The notes beneath the pieces are model-generated. The model saw nothing but the letters and a program-made list of their open reading frames with translations, was not told where the DNA came from and ran no database searches. The translations under genes were made by a program, and so were the position numbers. This document shows, piece after piece, positions 50,628 to 59,164 of a DNA stretch of 64,000 bases (positions within the stretch are counted from its first letter, which is position 1; each line of letters starts with the position of its first letter). This DNA comes from DASUPK01 sp963743575 (GTDB lineage: Bacteria > Actinomycetota > Thermoleophilia > Solirubrobacterales > 70-9). Location: positions 1 through 64,000 of the forward strand of contig CAVUQC010000002.1 of assembly GCA_963743575.1 (NCBI GenBank), written 5' to 3'.

Positions 50628-51638
50628 CTAGTACTCCTTCACCACCTCACGGGGGTCCTTGTCGTCCCGCATGCCCTTGAAGGCGGGCTGGCGGAGGGTT
50701 CCCTGGTTCGTCCACTCCGTCCAGGAGACCTCGCAGAAGAGCTCCGGCTCGCACCAGACGGCGAAACGAGCTTTCGGGCCGGTCGGGGCGCCGATGCCGA
50801 ACGGGCTGTCGGGACGCTCTCGCTTGCGGAGCTCCTTCGTCAGGAACTGGAGGTCGCTCTCCTTCAGGCCCGAGCCGACGGCGCCCGCGAAGTGCAGGGT
50901 CTGGCGCTGCCCCTTGCGCAGCTCGGAGCGCCGCCTGTCGTAGTAGCCGACCAGCACCGACCCGACCCGCTTCGCCCGGCTGCCCTCGCCCGGGATATAG
51001 CCGCCGATCACGAACTCCTGGCGCTTCCAAACCCTGGTCTTGATCCATTCCCCGGTCCGCTTGCCGGGCCGGTAGGGGCTGTCGGTTCGCTTGGAGACGA
51101 TGCCCTCGAGTCCCTGGCGGCGCGCGGCCTCGAGCAGGTCGGCACCCCCGTCGAGCCGATGGGCGGGAGTCCGCCACCGCGGGCCGTCCAGGCCGAGCCC
51201 CTCGAGCAGCTCGCGGCGCTCCAGGTAGGGCAGCTCGCGGACGTTGCCGCCATCCAGGTGCAGCAGGTCGAAGATCACGTAGTCGACTGGCTGCTGGTTC
51301 ATCCTCGCCCTGACGGCTGCCGGCGAGGTCAGGCCCATTCGGCTCTGGATCAACTGGAAGCGGGGGCGGCCTTCGTCGTCCAGCGCGACGACCTCGCCAT
51401 CGAGGATCGCCGAGTGGTCGCCGAGCGACTCCGCGATCGCCTCGAGCTCCGGATAGCGCACGCTGACGTCCTCCTGCCGGCGGCTCAGCATCGACCAGTG
51501 CCCGCGGCGCGCATAGCCGAGCGCCCGGATCCCGTCCCACTTCACCTCGTACGCCCACTCCCCGGAGTCCGACTCCGGGACTACGCCGGGCTTGGCGAGC
51601 ATCGGCTCGATTCGACTCGGAAAGCGTTCCTTTGGCAC
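50628..51638 (-). CDS. ATP-dependent DNA ligase (LigD ligase-domain type)
   Basis: A 336-residue ligase that seals nicks after end processing. The nucleotidyl lysine is K33 in EVKWDGIRAL; further motifs are LDGEVVALDDEGRPRF (III), DYVIFDLLHLDG (IIIa), EGIVSKRTDSPYRPGKRTGEWIKTR (IV-V) and the OB-domain segment FAGAVGSGLKESDL. No nuclease or polymerase domain is attached, so with the gene at 46793 it forms a split LigD. GTG 51638 lies 7 nt after CATAAT, consistent with a leaderless mRNA divergent from the fetA-like gene. Confidence 0.92.
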   Translation of the reverse strand: MPKERFPSRIEPMLAKPGVVPESDSGEWAYEVKWDGIRALGYARRGHWSMLSRRQEDVSVRYPELEAIAESLGDHSAILDGEVVALDDEGRPRFQLIQSRMGLTSPAAVRARMNQQPVDYVIFDLLHLDGGNVRELPYLERRELLEGLGLDGPRWRTPAHRLDGGADLLEAARRQGLEGIVSKRTDSPYRPGKRTGEWIKTRVWKRQEFVIGGYIPGEGSRAKRVGSVLVGYYDRRRSELRKGQRQTLHFAGAVGSGLKESDLQFLTKELRKRERPDSPFGIGAPTGPKARFAVWCEPELFCEVSWTEWTNQGTLRQPAFKGMRDDKDPREVVKEY

Positions 51639-51645
51639 GGCACCG

Positions 51646-51682
51646 ATTATGCGGGCCGATTTAGAACCGAGTCGGATAATCG
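51646..51682. promoter_or_regulatory. Divergent promoter region with inverted repeat (ligase/fetA-like)
   Basis: The 48-bp gap holds CATAAT (51651-51646, minus), 7 nt before the ligase GTG, and GATAAT (51675-51680, plus), 6 nt before the transporter GTG. They lie in an inverted repeat, CCGATTAT (51643-51650) and ATAATCGG (51677-51684 on the plus strand), so the two -10 regions are mirror images. Confidence 0.55.
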
Positions 51683-51686
51683 GTTC

Positions 51687-52385
51687 GTGCTCTTCGAGGT
51701 CGAGGACGTCAGCTACTCACGAGCGGGGAAGCTCGTGCTGCGGGACCTCAGCGCCCGTCTTCCGGTGGGCGCCAGCTCGATCGTCGGCCCGTCGGGAAGC
51801 GGCAAGTCGACGCTCCTGAGGTTGCTGAATCGGCTCGCGGACCCGGAGGAGGGAAGGGTCGTCTACGAGGGCAAGGACGTCCGGGAGCTCGATCCGCTGG
51901 CGCTCCGCCGCGAGGTCTGCCTCGTCCCCCAGCTTCCGGCGCTGATCGAAGGCACGGTCCACGACAACGTCGCCTACGGACCGCGCCTCGCAGGGCACAG
52001 CTTCGACGCGCGGAGCTGTCTCGAGCTGGCCGGCCTCGACCCTGCGTTCGAGGATCGCGACGCCGCCAAGCTCTCCGTTGGCGAGCAGCAGCGCGTCATG
52101 CTGGCGCGGGCCCTTGCTCTCGACCCGCGGGTCCTGCTCCTTGACGAGCCCACCTCGGCGCTGGACCGGATTGCCCGCGACGCGGTCGAGGCGACGCTCC
52201 AGGGCCTGCGCGCGCGGACGGCGATCTCGACCGTGACCGTCACGCACGACATGGAGCAGGCGCGGCGGCTCGCCGACTACGTCGTGCGGATCGAGAACGG
52301 GAGCGCGAGTGCCCAGGGGCCGATCGCCGAGGTCCTCGACCAGGAGGTCGAGCCCGCGATCGCCACCGCCGAGGACACCACATGA
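51687..52385 (+). CDS. ABC transporter ATP-binding protein (FetA/YbbL-like)
   Basis: A 232-residue ATPase with Walker A GPSGSGKST (34-42), Q-loop PQLPAL, signature LSVGEQQR and Walker B LLLDEPTSALD, then the H-loop VTVTHD. With the following UPF0014 permease it matches E. coli FetAB, an exporter associated with iron homeostasis and oxidative stress; substrate here is inferred from homology only. GTG 51687 is chosen to give the normal N-terminus LFEVEDVSY; reading further upstream is antisense to the ligase. The stop overlaps the permease as ATGA. Confidence 0.88.
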   Translation: MLFEVEDVSYSRAGKLVLRDLSARLPVGASSIVGPSGSGKSTLLRLLNRLADPEEGRVVYEGKDVRELDPLALRREVCLVPQLPALIEGTVHDNVAYGPRLAGHSFDARSCLELAGLDPAFEDRDAAKLSVGEQQRVMLARALALDPRVLLLDEPTSALDRIARDAVEATLQGLRARTAISTVTVTHDMEQARRLADYVVRIENGSASAQGPIAEVLDQEVEPAIATAEDTT

Positions 52386-53173
52386 CGCCGATCTTCGCCG
52401 CATCCTCGATCCACGTCACCGTCGGCGAGGTTGCCGCGGCACTTGCACTGGTCGCGATCGCGGCGATCGCCTCGCGCGCCTGGCACGCGGGACTCGAGGA
52501 GGACATCGGCATCGCCGTGGTTCGCTCCCTCATCCAGCTGACGGCGATCGGCTACGTGATCACCCTGATCTTCGACCAGGACTCGGGTCTTCTCGTGCTC
52601 GCCCTGATCACCGTGATGGTCGTCTTCGGTGCGTTCACCGCCCGCCATCGCGCCAAGTACGTCCCGAACGCGTTCTGGCCGCTGCTCATCGCGCTCGCCG
52701 TGGCGGCGGCCGCGACGCTGGGCTTGGTGATCGCCCTGGGCATCTTCCCGGCGACCCCGCGCTATCTGGTTCCAGTGGGGGGCATGGTGATCGGCAACTC
52801 GATGACGTCGGCGGCGGTGGCCCTCAACCGGCTCGGGGAGGATGTCCACGATCAGTCGCGCAAGATCGAGGCGACGCTGGCCCTCGGCGCGACGTCGTCA
52901 CAGGCGGTCACACCTCTGGTCCAGCGCAGCCTCCGCTCGGGGATGATCACGCTGGTCGACTCGACGAAGACCACCGGCCTGATCTTCTTCCCCGGGACGA
53001 TGGTGGGAATGCTGCTCGCCGGGGCGAATCCGACGGACGCCGTCCGGCTTCAGCTGATTCTTCTCTACGTGCTGCTCGGCGCCGTCTCGATCGCCGCCCT
53101 GGTGTCGATCACCCTGGCGCGGCGGAACTTCTTCACGCCCGCGCATCAGCTGCGCGAGCCTCCCGAGCCCTAG
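52382..53173 (+). CDS. UPF0014 permease (FetB/YbbM-like)
   Basis: A 263-residue protein with seven hydrophobic segments. The family core is clear: ALALVAIAAIASRAWHAGLEEDIGIAVVRSLIQL in the first helices, YLVPVGGMVIGNSMTSAAVALNRL (about 121-144), EATLALGATSSQAVTPLVQRSLRSGMITLVDSTKTTGLIFFPGTMVGMLLAGANP near 160-215. It forms the membrane part of the FetAB-type exporter. ATG overlaps the ATPase stop; its TAG overlaps the reversed deacetylase stop by 4 nt. Confidence 0.9.
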   Translation: MTPIFAASSIHVTVGEVAAALALVAIAAIASRAWHAGLEEDIGIAVVRSLIQLTAIGYVITLIFDQDSGLLVLALITVMVVFGAFTARHRAKYVPNAFWPLLIALAVAAAATLGLVIALGIFPATPRYLVPVGGMVIGNSMTSAAVALNRLGEDVHDQSRKIEATLALGATSSQAVTPLVQRSLRSGMITLVDSTKTTGLIFFPGTMVGMLLAGANPTDAVRLQLILLYVLLGAVSIAALVSITLARRNFFTPAHQLREPPEP

Positions 53174-53940
53174 GCGCCTGGGGCCTTCGGCGCCTTCGGA
53201 TAGATGAATCTGTGGCCGAGCAGCTCGGCCACCGTGACGAACTTGTAGCCGCGGTGGCGAAAGTGGGAGAGGATCGAGGGCAGGGCGGCGATGGTCTCGC
53301 TGCGGTTGCCGCCGCCGTCGTGCATGACCACGATCGAGCCGTTGTGTGCGTTCGAGATGACGTTGGAGACGATCGCGCCGACGCCCGGGGTGGCCCAGTC
53401 GCGCGGGTCGACGTCCCAGTTGACGGTGGTCATGTGCAGCGCGTGGGCACGGGAGATCAGGCCGCTGTTGACGTTGCCGTCGGGCGGACGGAAGTCGCAG
53501 GGCCTGAACCCGGTGGCGCGGCGAATCAAGCGGTTCGTCTCGTGGAGCGAGCCGCTCGACGGGTCGGCCTCGTGGTGCAGCGAGTGATTGCCGATCTCGT
53601 TTCCCTGTCTGAGGATCTTCTTCATGACGTCGGCGCGCCCCGGCGTCTCCTGGCCGATCTCGAAGAAGGTCGCATGGGAGTCGAAGCGCCGCAGGACCCG
53701 CAGCACCCCGGACGTGTAGTCGCTCGGCCCGTCGTCGAATCCGATCGCGATCCGTTTGCGGCCGCGGGGGCCGTTCGTGGCGAAGGATCGGCCGCCGTGC
53801 GTGCAGCCCGTCGGGGCCACGGGCCCGGCTCCATCGTTGCGAGGCCGTCCGGGAGCAGGGCGGCGCGCCCCGGCACTCGCGCCTGAGGCTGCGAGGAGGG
53901 TCAAGGACGCCACCGCAATGAGAATCAGCCGGCCCTGCAT
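53170..53940 (-). CDS. Secreted polysaccharide deacetylase (NodB fold)
   Basis: A 256-residue exported enzyme with a signal peptide (about 1-24) and a NodB domain. IGFDDGPSDYTSGVL carries the catalytic base and metal Asp (D69, D70), and NHSLHH supplies the two metal His (H119 and H123); FRPPDGNVNSG and DVDPRDWATP and IVVMHDGGGNRSETI complete the motifs. It probably removes acetyl groups from peptidoglycan or exopolysaccharide GlcNAc. ATG 53940 is preferred over TTG 53952 for the signal peptide. Converges on the transporter operon. Confidence 0.9.
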   Translation of the reverse strand: MQGRLILIAVASLTLLAASGASAGARRPAPGRPRNDGAGPVAPTGCTHGGRSFATNGPRGRKRIAIGFDDGPSDYTSGVLRVLRRFDSHATFFEIGQETPGRADVMKKILRQGNEIGNHSLHHEADPSSGSLHETNRLIRRATGFRPCDFRPPDGNVNSGLISRAHALHMTTVNWDVDPRDWATPGVGAIVSNVISNAHNGSIVVMHDGGGNRSETIAALPSILSHFRHRGYKFVTVAELLGHRFIYPKAPKAPGA

Positions 53941-54015
53941 CGGACGGCCCAAGTCTCGCGCCTCTGGCGTCTGGGCGCAAGGGCCGGTCGACCCTCCTCG
54001 GTAGGCTCGGTATCA

Positions 54016-55647
54016 GTGGAGGACGAGGGCCGACGCCTGCGCTTCACCATAATCGCGACGATCCTGGGGTCGATCGTCGTCTTCCTCGATGCGACTGTGG
54101 TGAACGTCGCCCTGCCCGTGATCAGCGACGATCTGGGCACGGGCCTGGCGGACCAGCAGTGGGTCGTCGAGGCCTATCTGCTCGGGCTCGTCGCCCTTCT
54201 GCTCGTCGGGGGCTCGCTGGGCGACCAGTTCGGCCGACGGCGGATCTTCATCCTCGGTCTCGGCCTGTTCGGCGTCACCTCGATCCTCTGCGGCATCGCG
54301 CCGAGCAGCGGGGTTCTGATCGCCGCGCGCGGCCTGCAGGGGTTCGCCGGCGCCCTGCTGGTGCCGGGATCCCTGGCGATCCTCGCGGCCACCTTCGAGG
54401 GCGCCGAGCGCGGCAAGGCGGTCGGCACCTGGACCGCCTGGACCGGGATCGCGACGGTGATCGGGCCCGCCGGCGGCGGCGCGCTGATCGAGGCGATCTC
54501 CTGGCGCGCGATCTTCCTGGTCAACGTGCCGCTGATCCTGCTGACGATGTGGTTCGCGCAACGTTTCGTGAGCGAGAGCGTCGATCCCGATGCCGATCGC
54601 CACGTCGACTGGCTCGGGATCTTGACCTCCGCGGTGGGCCTCGGCCTGCCGGTGTTTGCGTTGATCCAGCAGCCCACCCATGGCTGGGGCGATCCCATGG
54701 TCTACGTGCCCCTGATCGCGGGCATCGCCATCTTCTCTTTCTTCATCTTCTGGGAATCGCGCTACAGCCACGCGATGCTCGACCTCAGTCTCTTCAAGGT
54801 CCGTAACTTCGCGATCACGAACATCGAGACGCTGGTCGTCTACGCCGGGCTGTTCGGCGCGTTCTTCTTCATCACCCTGTTCCTCCAGCAGACCGCCGGC
54901 TACTCGCCGATTGGCGCCGGCCTCGCGACGACGCCCGTATCGCTGGTCATGTTCGTCCTCTCCCCGCGCTTCGGGAAGATGTCGACCGGGATCGGGCCGC
55001 GGATGCCGATGGCGATCGGACCGATCGTCGGAGGGATCGGGCTGATCCTGCTGATGCGAGTCGGCTCGGACCCCAACTACCTCTCTGAGGTGCTTCCGGC
55101 GCTTCTGGTCTTCGGCGTCGGCCTCTCCGCCACTGTCGCGCCCCTGACCGCCACCGCCCTCAATTCGGTCGAGGAGCGCCACGTCGGGATCGCCTCCGGC
55201 ATCAACAACGGGGTCTCCAGGGTTGCGGGTCTGCTCGCCATCGCCATCCTCGGGGCCCTGATCGCCGGCAAGTTCACCACGACCATCGACACCAATCTGG
55301 CCGGCAAGCCGCTCTCGCCCCAGGCCGAGCGCGCGGTCAGCAAGGCGAAGGACAAGCCGCTAGGCACGGCGGACACCGCCGACCTCGCGGCCGTCGAGGC
55401 GACGACAGTCGACGACGCCGTGACCAATGCCTCGACCGACTCGTTCCATCTCGGTGTCCTGGTCGGTGGCCTGCTGATGATCGTGGGTGGGGTGATCGCC
55501 GGCATCGGCCTGCGCAATCCGAGCCGGACGAACGAGTACGAGGGGCCCAGGGCGGCGACAGCCGGCGAATGCGCCCATTGCCCGGAGCATCTCGACGGCA
55601 CGCCGCGGCGCGAGAAGGAGCACGAACCCGCGGTCGAACCGGCATAG
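54016..55647 (+). CDS. DHA2-family (EmrB/QacA) multidrug transporter
   Basis: A 543-residue major facilitator with 14 helices driving proton-coupled export of hydrophobic compounds. FLDATVVNVALPVI (about 16-29) is motif D1, GGSLGDQFGRRRIFI (about 66-80) motif A, and TAWTGIATVIGPAGGGALIE (about 137-156) motif C, which marks exporters. The final loop and tail (about 430-543) are Asp/Lys-rich. GTG 54016 lies 8 nt after TAGGCT, consistent with a leaderless mRNA. No regulator lies beside it, so inducers cannot be inferred. Confidence 0.9.
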   Translation: MEDEGRRLRFTIIATILGSIVVFLDATVVNVALPVISDDLGTGLADQQWVVEAYLLGLVALLLVGGSLGDQFGRRRIFILGLGLFGVTSILCGIAPSSGVLIAARGLQGFAGALLVPGSLAILAATFEGAERGKAVGTWTAWTGIATVIGPAGGGALIEAISWRAIFLVNVPLILLTMWFAQRFVSESVDPDADRHVDWLGILTSAVGLGLPVFALIQQPTHGWGDPMVYVPLIAGIAIFSFFIFWESRYSHAMLDLSLFKVRNFAITNIETLVVYAGLFGAFFFITLFLQQTAGYSPIGAGLATTPVSLVMFVLSPRFGKMSTGIGPRMPMAIGPIVGGIGLILLMRVGSDPNYLSEVLPALLVFGVGLSATVAPLTATALNSVEERHVGIASGINNGVSRVAGLLAIAILGALIAGKFTTTIDTNLAGKPLSPQAERAVSKAKDKPLGTADTADLAAVEATTVDDAVTNASTDSFHLGVLVGGLLMIVGGVIAGIGLRNPSRTNEYEGPRAATAGECAHCPEHLDGTPRREKEHEPAVEPA

Positions 55648-55656
55648 GCTGCCGGC

Positions 55657-56085
55657 ATGGCCGATCTTCATCCCGAGGCCCGCAAGCTGATCGAGTCGGG
55701 CCGTCTCGCCCACATGGTCACGCTCAACCCCGATGGCGGCCCTCAGGTGAGCTGCGTCTGGATCGGCTTGGATGGCGACGACATCGTCAGCGCCCATCTG
55801 CCCCGCAATCAGAAGGTGAAGAACGTGGAGCGTGACGGGCGCGTCGCGATCTCGATCGAGACGGACACCGTCAGCGACATGGGGCTGATCGAGTATTTGG
55901 TCGTCCGCGGTACGGCCCGCGTGGAGGAGGGGGGCGCGGCGGTGCTGCTTCAGCGGCTGGCGCACACCTACCTCGGGCCTGACGTGAAGTTTCCGCCCAT
56001 GGACGACCCGCCCGCCGGCTACGTCATCCGAACGACTCCCGAGACGGTCGGCGGGGTCGGGCCCTGGACGGGCAAGGGAGTCTGA
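55657..56085 (+). CDS. PPOX-fold, probably F420- or flavin-dependent protein
   Basis: A 142-residue split-barrel protein similar to Rv1155-like F420-dependent PPOX-class enzymes. It has RLAHMVTLNPDGGPQVSCVWIGLDGDDIVSA (in two parts, about 16-46) and RNQKVKNVERDGRVAISIE (about 49-67), the strand-loop pattern binding the cofactor phosphate. The start ATG 55657 is 6 nt after TAGGCT, whose first three bases are the transporter stop. A reductase role on small molecules is likely; substrate unknown. Confidence 0.82.
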   Translation: MADLHPEARKLIESGRLAHMVTLNPDGGPQVSCVWIGLDGDDIVSAHLPRNQKVKNVERDGRVAISIETDTVSDMGLIEYLVVRGTARVEEGGAAVLLQRLAHTYLGPDVKFPPMDDPPAGYVIRTTPETVGGVGPWTGKGV

Positions 56086-56111
56086 CCCTGACCTTCCTAT
56101 AGTCCTGCGCC

Positions 56112-57098
56112 GTGCGCATCTTCAGCGGCATCCAGCCGACAGGGCGAAAGCACCTCGGTAACTACATCGGGGCCATCCGCCAGTACGTCGACGGCCAGGA
56201 CCGGGGCAATCCGGCGATCTACTGCATCGTCGACCTCCACGCGCTCACGGTGCCCTGGGACCCCGCTGTCCTGCGCGAGAGCGTCTACGACACCGCCGCG
56301 ATCCTGCTCGCCGCCGGCCTCGACCCCGAGCGCTGCATCCTCTTCCGCCAGTCCGACGTCCGCGAGCACACCGAGCTCACCTGGTACCTCGCCGCTGTGA
56401 CCGCCCACGGCGACCTTAACCGGATGACGCAGTTCAAGGACAAGTCGGCGAAGCAGCGCGAGCTCGTCTCCGCCGGGCTCTTCTTCTATCCGGTGCTGAT
56501 GGCTGCGGACGTCCTCGCCTACCGCGGCCAGGAGGTTCCCGTGGGGCACGACCAGCTTCAGCACGTCGAGCTGATGCGCGAGATCGCGCGGCGCTTCAAC
56601 GAGCGCTTCGGCGAGATCCTGCTCGTGCCGGACGCGCGCACCCCCGAGGTCGGCGCCCGGATCATGGATTTGCAGGAGCCGACGAACAAGATGTCCACCA
56701 CCGGCGGCAACCCGCAGGGGACCGTGCTGGTGCTCGACGACCCGAAAACGGTCACCAAGAAGATCAAGAGCGCCGTCACGGATTCTGGCTCCGAGGTGAA
56801 GCGGGGCGACGGCAAGGAGGGGATCGCGAACCTGATCGAGATCCTCGCCGTGGCGCGCGGGACGAGCGAGGAGGAGATCGAGCGCGAGTTCGAGGGCTCG
56901 GGCTACGGCGACTTCAAGGCCGCGGTGGCGGAGGCCGTCGTCGAATACCTTGCGCCGGTCCGCGAGCGCTACGAGGAGCTGCGCCCGGACGAGGCCGCGC
57001 TCGAGGATGTTCTCGCGGCGGGCGCGGAGAAGGCGCGGGGGATCGCCGCGGAGACGCTGGCAGATGTCCGCTCCGCCATCGGGGTCGGTCCGGCCTGA
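56112..57098 (+). CDS. trpS: Tryptophanyl-tRNA synthetase
   Basis: A 328-residue class I synthetase charging tRNA-Trp. The HIGH-like motif is PTGRKHLGNYIG (about 9-20), VDLHALT follows, GHDQLQHVELMREIARRFN (about 140-158) binds Trp, and NKMSTT (about 192-197) is the KMSKS loop, with the last Lys replaced as in some bacterial enzymes. GTG 56112 is 8 nt after TATAGT (56098-56103), a good leaderless promoter. No T-box leader is present. Confidence 0.96.
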   Translation: MRIFSGIQPTGRKHLGNYIGAIRQYVDGQDRGNPAIYCIVDLHALTVPWDPAVLRESVYDTAAILLAAGLDPERCILFRQSDVREHTELTWYLAAVTAHGDLNRMTQFKDKSAKQRELVSAGLFFYPVLMAADVLAYRGQEVPVGHDQLQHVELMREIARRFNERFGEILLVPDARTPEVGARIMDLQEPTNKMSTTGGNPQGTVLVLDDPKTVTKKIKSAVTDSGSEVKRGDGKEGIANLIEILAVARGTSEEEIEREFEGSGYGDFKAAVAEAVVEYLAPVRERYEELRPDEAALEDVLAAGAEKARGIAAETLADVRSAIGVGPA

Positions 57099-57119
57099 CC
57101 TGGGTTTACTGTTTCGCGC

Positions 57120-57845
57120 GTGACCTCGGTCTCCGAGCTCGATCTCGACCTGGACGTATTCCAGGGCCCGTTCGACCTGCTGCTCGCCGTCCTCCTGCGC
57201 GAGGAGATCTCGCTGTCCGAAGTCCCGCTCGGCGAGATCGTGGTCGCCTATGTCGACCACATGGGTGAGGACGGCGAGCTCACGCTCGACCTCGAGGCGG
57301 TCACCGAGTTCCTGGTCCTGATCGCCGCACTCTGCGAGCTGAAGTCGCGCCTCCTGTTGCCGACGGAGGAGGGGGACGAGGAGCTCGGGCCTCAGGAGGC
57401 CGCGGACGAGCTGCTCGCGCGGATGCTCGAGTACCGCCGCTACAGCGAGGCCGCGCAGATGCTCAGCGAGCGGCTGGAGCGGGAGGGGGGAGTGCTCTAC
57501 CGCTCGGCTCCCCTGCCGGCTGAGCTGCGCCGCGCGGCGCTCGAGGCGGCGACCAAGGTCTATGAGCCCGATCGCGTGGGGGTCGCCCTCGGTGACCTGC
57601 TCACGATTCCGCCCGCGCCCGACACTCGCCACATCCGCACCACGGTCACGCTCCAACGCCGGCTCGGCGTCGTCCGGGACCTGCTGCGCATGCGCAAGAC
57701 GCTCGACTTCGACGAGACCTTCGGCAAGGAGGACCGCTTCACCCAGGCGGTCACGCTCTTCGCCCTGCTCGAGCTCTATCGCCGGGGCGAGGCGACCTGG
57801 ACGCAGACGGAGACCTTCGGCCGGATCGAGGTGCATGCGCAGTGA
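57120..57845 (+). CDS. scpA: Segregation and condensation protein A (kleisin)
   Basis: A 241-residue kleisin that bridges SMC heads with ScpB in chromosome condensation. It shows FQGPFDLLLAVLLREEISLSEVPLGEIV (in two parts, about 14-41), EFLVLIAALCELKSRLLLP (about 62-80) and the C-terminal winged-helix segment VTLFALLELYRRGEATWTQTETFGRIEV. GTG 57120 lies 7 nt after TACTGT (57107-57112). The stop overlaps scpB as GTGA. Confidence 0.95.
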   Translation: MTSVSELDLDLDVFQGPFDLLLAVLLREEISLSEVPLGEIVVAYVDHMGEDGELTLDLEAVTEFLVLIAALCELKSRLLLPTEEGDEELGPQEAADELLARMLEYRRYSEAAQMLSERLEREGGVLYRSAPLPAELRRAALEAATKVYEPDRVGVALGDLLTIPPAPDTRHIRTTVTLQRRLGVVRDLLRMRKTLDFDETFGKEDRFTQAVTLFALLELYRRGEATWTQTETFGRIEVHAQ

Positions 57846-58417
57846 CCGCTGACGGCTTGGCACAGACGATCGAGGCGCTGCTCTTCCTCTCGCCGGACCC
57901 GGTCTCGGCCGCAGAGCTCGCCGAGGCGATCGAGGTGGATGAGGAGGGCGTCGCTGCGGCGCTCGACGACCTTGAGCGCAGCCTCAACGACGACGGGCGA
58001 GGCGTGCAGCTCCGCCGGGTCGCCGGCGGCTATGCGCTCGCGGCGGTTCCGGATGCCGAGGGCGCGGCGCGGCGCCTGCTTGCGAAGCCCCGCACGCCGC
58101 CGCTCACCCAGGCCCAGGCCGAGGTGCTCGCGATCGTCGCCTACCTGCAGCCGGTGTCGCGACCCGAGGTCGCCCGGATCCGCGGGGTCTCCTCGGACTC
58201 CGCCGTCGCTTCTCTGACCGAGCGCGGGATGATCGAGGAGCGGGGGCGGACTCAGTTCGGCGCGGTGACCTACGGGACGACCCCGTTGTTCGAGAAGCTC
58301 TTCGGTCTCTCCGGGGTCGACGCGCTGCCCGATCCCGCGCAGTTCGACCCGACTCCCGAGGACGAGCGCGAGCTGCGCGAGCGCCTGCTGAAGGCGGGTG
58401 AACAGCGGGTCGAGTGA
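57842..58417 (+). CDS. scpB: Segregation and condensation protein B
   Basis: A 191-residue partner of ScpA with two winged-helix domains: QTIEALLFLSPDPVSAAELAEAI (about 6-28) and LTQAQAEVLAIVAYLQPVSRPEVARIRGVSSDSAVASLTERGMIEERGR (about 88-137), then YGTTPLFEKLFGL. It controls the SMC-kleisin ring. GTG overlaps the scpA stop and its own TGA overlaps the next GTG, so it is one transcript with the peptidase gene. Confidence 0.95.
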   Translation: MTADGLAQTIEALLFLSPDPVSAAELAEAIEVDEEGVAAALDDLERSLNDDGRGVQLRRVAGGYALAAVPDAEGAARRLLAKPRTPPLTQAQAEVLAIVAYLQPVSRPEVARIRGVSSDSAVASLTERGMIEERGRTQFGAVTYGTTPLFEKLFGLSGVDALPDPAQFDPTPEDERELRERLLKAGEQRVE

Positions 58418-59163
58418 GGGGCTGGCTGGCAGCCGGTCTCGCGCTGGCGGCGCTCGCGGCGGGGACGGCGGCGGGCGCGTCGGCCGAGCGGGTGGCGGGG
58501 ACGGCGAGCCAGCAGGTGCTCGTCGGGCGGTCCGTCCAGAAGCGGCCGATCGAGGCCGTGCAGATCGGCGACCCGCAGGGCTCCCGGGTAGCGCTGGTCG
58601 TCGGGGTGATCCACGGGGACGAGCCCGGGGGGCTGCGCATTCTCGGCGCGATCAAGCGGCGCGCCGCCGATGAGCGGGCGGGGCTGCAGGGCACGCAACT
58701 CTGGGCGATCGAGACGGTTAATCCCGATGGGCTCGGGGCACACACCCGCAAGAACGCGCACGGGGTGGACCTGAACCGGAATTACCCCTTCCGATGGAGA
58801 GACGGCATCTCACATTCCAACGGCTACTACCCGGGCCCGCGACCGGCCTCCGAGCCGGAGACACGGGCCATGATGGCGTTCGTCCGCCGGATCAATCCCG
58901 ACCTGTCGATCTGGTACCACCAGCCGTGGGGAGCGGTCCTGGCCTGCCGGGGCAGACCGCCGATCGCGGCGGAGTACGCCAAGCTGGTCGGCATGCGCAC
59001 CAGCTGCAGGGGCAAGGGCCTGCACGGCACGGCGATCACCTGGGAGATGCACGCCTTCCCGGGCAGCACCGCCTTCGTGGTCGAGATGCCCCCCGGGAGG
59101 GTCGGGGCCGACACGGCCGATCGCCAGGCGCGGGCAGCCCTGACCGTCGCGGAGGGCCGCTGA
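58414..59163 (+). CDS. Exported M14-type zinc carboxypeptidase
   Basis: A 249-residue protein with a signal peptide (about 1-23). Zinc ligands are visible: H and E in VVGVIHGDEPGG (about 64-75) and H in WYHQPWG (about 171-177); the catalytic Glu is in FVVEMPPG (about 224-231). NPDGLGAHTRKNAHGVDLNRNYP (about 108-130) is the substrate loop of gamma-D-Glu-diaminopimelate amidases such as MpaA and YqgT. It probably trims muropeptides outside the cell. Coupled to scpB by GTGA. Confidence 0.88.
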   Translation: MRGWLAAGLALAALAAGTAAGASAERVAGTASQQVLVGRSVQKRPIEAVQIGDPQGSRVALVVGVIHGDEPGGLRILGAIKRRAADERAGLQGTQLWAIETVNPDGLGAHTRKNAHGVDLNRNYPFRWRDGISHSNGYYPGPRPASEPETRAMMAFVRRINPDLSIWYHQPWGAVLACRGRPPIAAEYAKLVGMRTSCRGKGLHGTAITWEMHAFPGSTAFVVEMPPGRVGADTADRQARAALTVAEGR

Positions 59164-59164
59164 G

